Of a stretch of DNA of 64,000 nt, positions 44,301-56,300 are shown piece by piece (position 1 is the stretch's first letter; each line of letters begins with the position of its first letter). The stretch spans positions 14,729,511-14,793,510 of the forward strand of contig NC_065413.1 in NCBI RefSeq assembly GCF_024362695.1, in the 5' to 3' direction. The DNA is from Pectinophora gossypiella. Lineage: Eukaryota > Arthropoda > Insecta > Lepidoptera > Gelechiidae. The translations under genes and the position numbers were made by a program. The notes under the pieces were generated by a model that was given only the letters and a program-made list of their open reading frames with translations, was not told where the DNA came from and did not search any database.

Positions 44301-47300
44301 AATGATAATAGAATTACGAAAGCGGTATATAAGCCACACACACACACACAAAGGGACAGGGAGTGTAACTTGGAATTCAGAGGCGGAGGACAGGAGTCCT
44401 AGTACGGCTTTGAAATAGACTACTCTGGGCGCCATCCCACTTGCGTCAGACAGCGTATTGCGGGGCGGATGGCAAGAGGGAAACCACTGCCCTATTTTCC
44501 CTAAAAAAGTAGCATGGAAAATGCTGCACCGACAAGAGCGTGGCTCTTAAATTGATGATGATGACATAAGACGAAGGTTGTTGGTACGGCTGGCAGAGGA
44601 AGATTTTTATCATTTATGTAGTCATTCATTTTATAATAAGCTTTTTTACATAAAGCTATGCTTTAATTATTTTTTTGTTTGATATTTTATTGTAAAACCG
44701 TACACATATCCCCAAAATACCTACACACACCAACTTACTTTTTTTCCTTTGTATTGTACCTACTTCTAATACCCACTTGTCACCTTATTCACCATGTTTG
44801 ACGCAAATAAAGTTTCTGTTCTATTCTAAAAAAGATGAACTTAATATAATTAATTCATAACTAAATATATAATATATTAAATACCTTATTTCATATATAT
44901 CATGGTTTAAGAAAATCAGATACGCTCAAAACTGACAGCTAACATTTCAAGGTCAGCCCAGATGACGTCATCCGACTCTGCGTTGCCATTTCGTAAAAAA
45001 AAATTACCCACAACCAACGTTTTTATATTTTTTTAATGATTTTTTTTATATATGTGACAAGTAATAGTAATTAAATACATTAGTCAGTAATTCACTTGAT
45101 TTTCAATAATACAATTTACGTCCTTGGAATGTTGGAGATACCAATTTAATGGTGACACTTACGTCATCAAAGGGCTAGCAATGGCGGCTTGTCATAGGAT
45201 TGAGCATACCTAGTTTTCTTATACATACATACATAAACTGCCTATATACGTCCCACTGCTGGGCACAGGCCTCCCCTCAATCAACCGGAGGGGGTATGGA
45301 GCATACTCTACCACGCTGCTCCACTGCGGTTTTCTTATACCATTCTATATATTACCTGAAAACTGAGCCGGCATTTGGCGTGTGCGGTGGCTAGACGGAT
45401 CAGCGTCTCCAGGGTTCTCGCAGTCACCGGTTGCGTCTGACAACACAACATAATATAACATAGCATCACGCCTGTGTGCCCAAAGGGTGTTATCGACATC
45501 CTCCAGCTAAGCCACAATGGCCTCTGTGGTCCAGTGGTTGAGCGTTGGACTCACGATCCGGAGGTGAGATTGGTTAGGACATTACAGACTGATCACCTGA
45601 TTGTGCGAAAGTAAGATGATTCGTGCTTCGGGAGGCACGTTAAGTCGTTGGTCCCGGTTACTATTTACTGATGTGAGTAATCGTCACATGAGCCATGTCA
45701 GGGGCCTTTGGCGGCTCAATCATAACCCTGACATCAGGGTTGATGAGGCTGGTATTCCTCCTCACAACCCACACGATAAAGGAGTGACATCGTAACGAAA
45801 ACTTTGACGGATGATTGAGGCCATGATTCTGAATTGATATCTAGTGGAATTTTCCGTCGCAAAGGTATGGAAATGAAAATATATATAAAAAAAATATGCA
45901 TTTTGCCACGGAAAATTATATCTATGTCTGAATCATCCCCCTCAATATTCGTTGCGATGCCACATGTCACTACATTTTGTATAGTACAGGGTGTTAGTGA
46001 CATCGTAACGAATACTGAGAAGGATGATTCAGACCATGATTCTGAGTTAATATCAAGTGGAATCTTCCGTCGCAAAATTCATGGTTTTTTTTAGTTTTTT
46101 AAAATATTTTCAATTCTATACTTTTGCGATGGAAAATTCCACTTGATATTAACACAATGGGTTGAATCATCCCCCTCAGTATTCGTTACGATGTCACCTA
46201 CACCCCATACAAGTACACACGTCCGTGCGTCACCCAACAGGGTCCACATAATACCAGCGTGGTTCACGCCGCGACTTGTGCTGAGTGAGGCCCTTTTATG
46301 AGGACGTCCACCACCACCTTATGATCATTCTAATGAATATCCTCCTATACTTTTACCTACTTAGGTTTATTTTTCATACAAATTCCATAGTAACTTCATG
46401 TTTTTAAGTTTAGGGAAAAGTAACTGAAACTAGGCTATTTTTGGTCTACCGAGGGTCGCCAGGTCTCTTTGGGCCGCCCCCTTTTGCTTTCTTTTTGTTT
46501 TTTATTTAAGTTTAGAGATAGTTATTGTTTATTCTTTTCTATTTGTTAGCAGTCTTACCCTAGCTACGTCGCTGTCCATCATGTCTTGGTTCCGCAGCCT
46601 GGCATACTCGTCGGCGATGGCGTCTGAGGCGTCCTGCAAATCAAGAAGTAAAAATAAACATTCTTTATTTTTTCTGTGTATAAAGAGAATATATTCAGAG
46701 AGCCGTGGTAGCCCAGTTGGTAGAACGCTTGCCTTTCACTTTGAGATCGCAGGTTCGAATCCAGCACAGGCCTAAACCAATGATTGTCGAATTTATTTTC
46801 AAATTCATGTTTGGATCATTATCACGTGCTCAGCGGTGAAGGAAAACATCGTAAAGAAACCCACATTCCCGAGAAATGTATTTTCGGAGGTATGTGACCT
46901 AACCTGTATTGGGCTGGCTATGGAACCACTGAAAATCAGGATAACGCTAGGGAGATGATGACTTGTGCTTCTCTGTCTCATAATTACTAGACTATGATGG
47001 TCTATGTCTGTCTTTAAATGGTTGATGGTTGCGATGATTGCGAGTGTGGAGTATCACCACAAACTATGGCTCACCTTTTGTGCTGTCCTAAGTGCCCTAA
47101 CACCTGCACTATTAAAGACCTGTACGAAGCCACTGACAATGCCGTAAGCGTGGCCAATTATTGGTCAGCAAAAATTTAGTTTCGATCGCCATCGACTCGC
47201 AAAGAAGAAGAAGGCATAGTCACTTCTGTAAAAAAGCGGACCTGTCAAATCTTCAGGTTAGGTAAGCGGACCTTGTGACATACGGGATAGTGTACCTGGG

Positions 47301-50300
47301 TCAACTTGGGCTTCATGAGTCGCGCGATGTGGATGTACTTGCGCATGAACCTGGTGCTCAGGATCTGCTCCTTCTTGCTGCGCAGGTTGCCGTGAAGAAG
47401 CGGGTCGTACTTCTCGTAGATTGTGTCGTTTTCCTGACAATTGATAACATACATGTAGGAAACTGAGAATTCTATGGAAGGATACATAAACAGCCTATAT
47501 ATGTCCCACTGCTGGGCAAAGGTCTCCCCTCAATCAACCGGAGGGGCTATGGAGCATACTCCACCACGCTGCTCGGTTGGTAGAGGTGATTTTTACGGCT
47601 AATAGCCGGGACCAACGGCTTAACATGCCCTCCGAAGCACGGAATCATCTTACTTTTTCGTACAATCAGGTGATTCAAGCCTAAAAAGTCCTTACCAAAC
47701 AAAGGACAGTCTCACAAAGTGATTTCGACAATGTCCCCATCGGGAATCGAACCCGGACCTCCAGATCGTGAGCCTAACGCTCTAACCACTAGACCACGGA
47801 GGCTGTTATGCTATGGAAGGATAATGAATGGGAATTTGATTGTTTATGGTATGAATGGATGATGGTTAATGAATGGGACGTAAGGCAGTTTTAAAAAGTG
47901 AGAAAGGCAAGTCTATGGTGGGATGTCTGTCGGGTTAGAAAATAAGGGAAGAAGTTTTTTTTGTTTTGTTAAAATTAATTAAAATATAAAGAGTAAAGAT
48001 ATTTAAAATATCCCGTATTATTTCTATATCCCACATACATAAAAACTCATGCGTATTTTTTTTATTTGGGACATAATAATATCTTACAATATGGGTACCT
48101 ACCTGAAATAATTGCATTTTTTTTTTAATTTTATTTTATTTCCCACCGGGGTAAGCAGAGACTACGAAATTATATTTGCTTCGATCCATGACACACTTCT
48201 TTTGCTTCCTCCACATTCATCAATCGTTTCATACACGCACGCCGGTTCAGAGTAGATCGTACTAAACCATTTCTAAATACATCTCCAATTTGGTCAAAGT
48301 ACTACAAAAAGAAAAGGGACGGGCAATCGACAGGCATAAAATTTATGGAACACACGTCAATTTTAGGCAGAAATTTAAAAACCCTTCCAAAATTTTATAT
48401 AGGTCAATAACCAGACAGAATTGGGTCGTGTACTAGGTTCAAGATAAATTATGAAATTCTGATTACTAAATAAAGACACATCTAAAACTAACGAAAAACA
48501 TTTTCTTTTTTCTATTAAACTTATTTATGAATTTTAATCAAGAAAAACGTAATAATAAGTCCGACATTTTGTCACGTTTTTCTATGACGTCACAGAGTGC
48601 TTTTTCATACAAATTCCATAGTAATTTCGTGTTTTGACGTTTAGTAAAAAGTAACTGATTTGACTAGTTGGAAACTAGCCTATTAAGTTGACAGCGCTCG
48701 ACAAACAGGTTGCATATGCGCGCGACGCCTATTTTATTCGCCCGGATTATTCATTCATTTTAAAATTAACAGTTGTTAATCGTCCGTCCCTTTCCTTTTC
48801 GGCGGGTAGGAAAATGACAGGTATAACTTTAAAAATTAGGATGTGTCTGCAGGAATCGGGGCCATTCCGTGACATTAATTATTTATTTACATTTCGTGTT
48901 AAATGTACAGTCATGAGCAATATCATGTACCCACTTTAGGACTCTGTCGCACTATCATATTTGACATTTAATGAGACTTACGGTTTAATTTGTCAAAAAA
49001 GTTAATGTGACATGGTATCAAAGAGTATACATATTGGGCCAACACGGTGGGCAATATCTACGTTACAAAGACGTGCTTAAACGCAATCTCGTGGCATGTG
49101 AGATACAATACAACAATACAATACAATACAAAAACTCTTTATTGCACTTGAATCACATTAAAAATACATTAGTATTATAATTAAATTGGTAGTACAACAG
49201 GCGGCCTTATTGCTAAGGTAGCAATCTCTTCCAGGCAACCTTTAGGTATAGGATATTATGAATTTAATGAAAAATGTAGCGGGATAGACAGTGCAAAAAA
49301 ATAAAATAAAATAATAATAAAAAATGTTACCAACTGTTAGTTGGGAGGATCGTGCTTGTCTTAGACCGGAATGGCGCCGCATCGTTCACAATAGCGTGAA
49401 TTTATTTGAAGAAAAGCGTTTACAAGATCTCGACGCAAAGCGCCAAATACGGAAGACTCGGCCGAAACCCTCCTATAACTAAACACAAAATTCGTTAGGC
49501 CAGCTTTATTGTGTGCCGTGTGACCGGACCTTCAAGTCAAAGTTCGGTTTCGTCAGCCACATCAGAGCCCACCACAACAACGACCCGGGATAGATATTTA
49601 GAAGTCGCCGTCGCCGGATACGGTTTGGACGACATGATAGTATACATATTATTACTCGTGACCGTACTTGCTTACCTCATTTTCTTCATTGTCCGGGTTC
49701 TCTGTGGACAGCATGTCTACTAGGGATCCCATTGGCAGGACTTCGCCATCTTGTTCTTTCGGATTTCTGTAACAAAGCAATGTCGGCCATTTTACGAGTA
49801 CATTTCACATTTATTTATTTAAAAAAGGTACACTCTTCTTCTTCTATCGTGTGGGTTATGCGGTGAATTACCGACCTCATCAACCCCTCTTCTAATCGTG
49901 TGTGTGTGTGTGTGAGAGTGGTTGATGAGGATTTTTTTTGTTTATAACACTTCATAAATTACACATAGATTGTTGGTATTCCACCTCACAACCCTGGTGG
50001 GGTTACTATTGAGCCACCAAAGGCTCTTGACATGACTCATGTAACGACTACGTACTTACATCAGTAACTAATAATCGGGACCAACGGCTTAACGTGGCTT
50101 CCGAAGCACGGATCATCGTACTTTCGGACAATCAGGTGACCAGCCTGTAATGTCCCAACTAGGGATCATAAAGTGATTTTTGTGATATGTCCCCACCGGG
50201 ATTCGAACCCGGGGCTTCGGGATCGGGACCCCAACGCTCAACCACTAGACCACGGAGACCGTTAGCCCGTCATCAAGGCCATCATCAACCCTGGTGTCAG

Positions 50301-53300
50301 TGTTATTATTGAGCCGCCAAAGGCCCTACTAACAGCTACATAGCAGGTGAAAATATAATATACTATAATAGTTTATATAATATAACATTAAATAAAATAA
50401 AAGTTGCTACAGGAATTGGACTGTTGCATATGCCAATGAGGGACTTTCCTTCGTGTTACTTTCTAATTTCATGGATAACAGACATACGCACCTTTTATAT
50501 TTGTGTTTGGGTATAAATTATGACCCTTTTTCTTACACCCAGGCACAATTACATCTTCCACCCATTATTATTCTAATCAAAATAAAGACGCACTATAAGT
50601 AGCAACGTAATTCTGTACATAAAGTGATCCAAATATCAGCAACAATTATATTTTTATGCTTCTGGCATTACATTGTATTTTGGGAATAATTATCTACCCG
50701 ATTAATGAGAAAATATGTAAGTATTACGTTAAAGCTGTACAACCATGGGTGGACCTGGTTGGGGCTTGGGGCTCATGACAAAAACTGTCAAATACAGAAT
50801 GTTTGTGGCACAAAATTCCACTTGATATTAACTCAGAATCAGGAGCTGAATCATCCCCCTCAGTATTCGGCGCGGTCTCATTCACATGATATAAATTATC
50901 ATGAGTGTAACCTGTATCTGTGCATGCGCAGCACGTGGTCGGCGATGACGTTGTCGTGGTCCGCGTCGGCGAGGTCCAGCATCACGAACAGCAGGTCGAA
51001 GCGGGACAGCAGCGAGTCCTGCAGCCCTATGTTCTCCATCGGCGTCTTGTACTGGTCGTACTGGAATTGAGTAAAGGAAAAAATCAAATCAAATACTTAC
51101 AGGGTGTTACAATGTTCGAAGGGGTGAGGTAAATGTAGCTCAGATGCTGATGGGAGCGGAGAGTTGCCGTTCCGTACGCAATTCCTTGATCTATGACACG
51201 AGAAGCGCCGCAGCTACTCACCCGGCCGTAGACGGGGTTGGCGGCGGCCAGCACGCAGCAGCGCATTGTTTGAAAGGGGTGAGGTAAATCTCAGATGCTG
51301 GTGGGGAGCGGAGAGTTGCCGTTCTGTACGCAATTCCTTAATCAATGACACGAGAAGCGCCGCAGCGACTCACCCGGCCGTAGACGGGGTTGGCGGCGGC
51401 CAGCACGCAGCAGCGCGCGTTGAGCGTGGCGTGCACGCCGGCCTTGGCGATGGTGACGCGGCCCTGCTCCATGACCTCGTGGATGGCGGTGCGGTCGATG
51501 TCCGACATCTTGTCGAACTCGTCGATGCACACCACGCCGCGGTCCGCCAGCACCATCGCGCCCGCTTCCAGCCTGCACTCGACATACCAGCACTCACATA
51601 GCATCACGCCCGCCCGTAGGCAGAGCTGTACAGTCATGAGCAATATAATGTACCCACTTTAGGACTCTGTCGCACTAACATATTTGACATTTAGTTAGAC
51701 TCACAGTTCAATTTGTCAAAAAAGTTAATGTGACATGGTACCAAAGTGTGGCATATTAATGCTCGTGACCGTACAGTATATACCACCCATCTGCTTTTTA
51801 GATGTGTTGTTTTTGTCCCAATGGAACTGTAGTTTTCCGGAATAAATAAGTGACAAGACTCCGTGGTCTAGTAGGTTCGATTCCCGATGGGGACATTGTC
51901 AAAATCTCCTTTTTTTTCCTCCAAATTTATTTGTGGTAGTTTGGTTTGTGTACCTTTACTTATTACTAAGTGTAACGTTGTGTGAATTAAGCTGTTAGCT
52001 CCCCAAACAAAATGAAATAAAATCTCTTTGTTAGCAAAACTTTTTTCGACAAGGACATTGCAGAGTCGAATCACCTAAAAAAGTAAGATGATTCCGTGCT
52101 TCTGAGGAGACGTTACACCGTTGATATTGGAAGTTTGTCGTATACAACACTTCCACCAACCCGCAGTGGAGCTGCGCGGTGGAGTATGCACATAACCCCC
52201 CCACCCCACCCTTTCGAGCCTGTGCCCCACAGTGGGATGTATATAGGTATTTCATCATCATCAATTTAAGAGCCACGCTCTTGTCGGTGTAGCATTTTCC
52301 ATTCCAGTCTATCAAAGGCCAATTCCTTGACTTTCCTATAAGACACGACGTTAACCTTTTCTTTAATCTGTTCCATGTAAGCTCTTCTTGGTCTTCCCCT
52401 TCCTCTCTTTCCTTCTATGATGTTTTTATAGGCAGTTTATGTAAAGTTATAGTGACCTCCTGTCGCCAGTCTCGGGGTCGGTGGTGACGGCGGCGGTGAG
52501 CCCCACGCCGGAGGAGCCGCGGCCCGTCGTGGTGACCGCGCGCGGCGCCGTCAGCAGCACGTAGCGGAGCAGCTGGGACTTCGCCACCGACGGGTCGCCG
52601 ATCAACAGGATGTTTATATCACTGCAAATGTGATTTATTTATTTATTTATTGGTTTACTTACAGTCATCTTACACAGTGTATTCTTAGGGTAACATCAAC
52701 TGTATATAAAGCTAAGTGTAGACACTAATTACAAGTAAACAACACAGCATGCAAAATAACAAACACAAGATTAATATGTAGGTAGGTACAAAGTGACTAA
52801 CCTAACCTAAGACAAAGACAGATCTGTTTTCGCATAATCTAAAAATTAAACATTACAAAAAAAAAAATATTTCTAAGTCTATGAATACTGTCGACATGTA
52901 CATCGACTACATCACTGTGGTTATTTAACAATCTGCTTAACCTGGGTACCGGAGAGTTGGCACCAAGTACAGTTCTACGGAGCGGTGGGTGGAAGGTTTT
53001 AATCTTGTGACGTGGCATTCTAGATGGAGCATTAAAATTAAAATTAAAAGTGATTTAAGCAGGGTGTTAGTGACAGCGTACAGAATACTGAGGGGGATGA
53101 TTCAGCTCACGATTCCGAGTTGATATCAAGTGGCATTTTCCATCGCATAAGTATGGATTTTAAAATAATGGTGGGTCCCGGTTACTACTTACGTAATTAA
53201 GTATTCGTTATAAGAGCCATGTCAGGGGCCTTTGGCGGCTCAATAGTAACCCAGACACCAGAGTGGCTGAGGTCGGTACTCCACCTCACATCCCGCACAA

Positions 53301-56300
53301 TTGAAAAGGATAACAATTTCCATACTGCTCACCCTCTAAGTCTCGTGCCATTTGGGAGAATCTTCTCCATGCCGCCCAGGAGCAGACACAATATAGCCTT
53401 CTTGATGTACTCGTGACCCTGAATGGACGGTGCTAGTGACTTTGCTAGCAGCTCGAACATGTCAACCGTGGTCCGTTTAGCGAGACGCTTGCATAGCTTC
53501 ACTTCCTCCAGAGTGATGTTCAAGTTCATATCCTTGTTGATTTGGGTGATATTGTTCGCTATCAGTATTGTTCTGAAAAGAAAGCGGTGGTTAGAAAATG
53601 TAAGGGAGCTACACACAGCCGGGCGGTAAAAATCGAATATAATATAATATGTACGGTCACGAGCATTAATATGTATACACTTTGGTACCATGTCACATTA
53701 ACTTTTTTGTAAAATTGAACTGTAAGTCTCACTTATTGTCAAATATGTTAGTGCGACAGAGTCCTAAAGCGGGTACATTATATTGCTCATGACTGTAGAT
53801 GTATGTTCGAGAAAAAGCCGTTCAGCTTTCGCTAGGCGGGCCGGCAAAGAGGGCCTGTAGTTGCTTCGGGTCGGCATTTTCGTTCCACAAGTACTGCCGA
53901 ATCGTATGATTGTCAACCCGAATGAACTGCCCAATCGGCACAAGCCGAACAAGTGCAGTAACTACATCGGGTCGGCTTTGTTGTTCGGCTTATACTGCCG
54001 ACCCGACTATATGTGTAGCTACCCTAAGTTTTCAATAAACCTTGTCGTGTTTTTGGTTGGTTTCCAATCCCCATGTCGGTGTCTAGGGCGCTGTGTCGAG
54101 GTTTTTCTTGCAATTTTCTTTCCCCGGCTTTAAAGGTTGTGAGAAGCTGCAGTAGTTTTAGGCGGATGAGACGTTCGTTATGTAAAAAAAATACGATTCA
54201 AAGCGTAACTATGTTAACTACTATTTTTTTTAGCAATCTACTATAATCTACATGAATCCCTTACACGCTAATATTGCTTAGAAAAAACCGCTTATGGTTG
54301 GAAGACCGATCGGAAGTTAGAAAAAAAAAAGTTTTAGGCAGATGAGACATTTGTTATGTAAAACATGACGATTCAAAGCATAACTATGTTACCTACTGAA
54401 TGAAGATATTTTTGAATTTGAATATGTTCCACCCATTACTGTCTGCATAAATGAAGAGTTAACCCACTTTGCATCGCAGCCACTCTCTTGTTAATAAAGC
54501 ATTCTTCATTCTTATCTATCAAAGGCCAATTCTTTAACTTCCATAAGTTCCATATAAGACACAACATTCGCCTTCTCTGTAATCTGTTCCATGTAAGGTC
54601 TTCTTGGTCTTCCCCTTCCTTTTTTTCCTTGTAGCTTTCCATCATGTTTTTTTAAATAAATTCATTGTCTTATTAAGTGTCCAATCACTTGCCTCCCCCT
54701 TTGCTCCTGCACTAAGGCCCTCAATAAAATAAATGCTAGAGACAGGACGGGTACCCGGTTTGGATCCGGTAATCGGGTAGCCGGTACCCGGCCAACAGCT
54801 ACCCGACAAAAGTAGGATCCGGTGCATCACTAATAAATACCAATGTCTCACCTGAAAGTGCCAGCAGTGAAGCTCCCCTGCTTGGAAGGCAGACACCTAT
54901 AGTTGCCTACCACCTGCACACGGTCTCCAGGTTTGCAGCGGTCCACCAGATCATCATCACATATAACATCAACACTCCGAGGCAGCTGACCAGCTGGGGC
55001 TTTCTCTGGCATCTCCTGGATGGTCAGAGTCTGGTGATCTTTGTATCGGGATAGACCATATTCAGTCTCTAGAGGGTTGCCTTCATCATCCTGTAGAAAA
55101 GGGAGGAAGATTTATTATATTTGATGTCACCATACATGGTTATTCACATTACGTAGAAAGAGAAACAAAATGTATAAAAGGAAGGATTTTTTTATTTAAC
55201 TTACAAAATGTGACCATTCATTAAAAGATTTGGTTGTGGGGAAGCTTGTGTAATGACTGTTTATGTCATGCATGTAATATTTATTCAATGAAACAATGAA
55301 ATTGTTACAAAATGTTAGTTGAGAATATGCTTATTGACTTTAATACAAAACATTACATGCAAATATGCTTATTGTTCTGACTTTAACAAAGATAATCTTC
55401 AATTGATTTATCGTTATTATACCTTGGCAAGTATGCCATGATTTGGTAAATCACACTATTTTGTTTTTAATCTTTTGTTGTGTGGGTTGCAAGGTGGATT
55501 ATTTTTTACTTTTTTAATGCGTGAAATATTTTTTCACTAATGCTCCCAAACCCCCCTGCCAGACTTGAAACATGAGCAGGGAAGGAGCATGTAGTAGACA
55601 GAGGCCTGACCCCTTGGGGGTGCAAGCATGATGCTATGTTATGTGTTATGCTAGCCAACCCAACTCCTTTCAGAAACTAGTGTTCTGTTTAGTTCATAGG
55701 TATCTTGGTATAGTTTGGCATACAAACTAAAGTTAGGCAGCAATTTTTTGTATATTTAGTATCTATTATATTGAAATCTTAGCATAGTACCTTAGTTGGA
55801 TAAACAGCAGTGCTTGGGAAAGCTTCAAAGGATGTCAAGTCAGTGTATTTCCTCTCCATAACTTTCTTAGTGGCCGGGCAGTAGTGCACACTGCGCACCA
55901 CCTTCGGCCTCACCAGTGACACACGGGTCACAATGCCTTCTAAACATATTAGATTACCCAAAAATCTGAAAATTTGACGGTAAAATTGTAGTAAGATGGA
56001 TTAACAGATAATGAAACCAGAAATTAACACACTCATTTTAGAATTATGTATGAATTTAGAGTCTTAATTTGTTGGGCTTACTGATAATTGACAAAAACTT
56101 TTTTCTTTTCCCATGGCTTCTCTTTTCATACATTCACTGGCCCAGTAATTTCTCGCTTTCTTTATCAAGACACAAAAAGGGACAAGTTTTATTGTATACA
56201 TACCGTGAAGTTAAGCTCCTTGGTGTAACATGTTTTGTACCAAAACTACCAGAGAAAGCTACAAAGAACTCCTCTTGATGTTTGGCGTACGTCGGGTCTA

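Noticed and set aside
49903..49920. GT microsatellite as a regulatory Z-DNA element
   Set aside because: It lies within a damaged SINE copy and looks like simple slippage.
51266..51601. Plus-strand 111-codon frame and two further GC-rich frames
   Set aside because: They are antisense or shifted shadows of MCM3 exon 7, which is GC-rich and therefore poor in stops in all frames.
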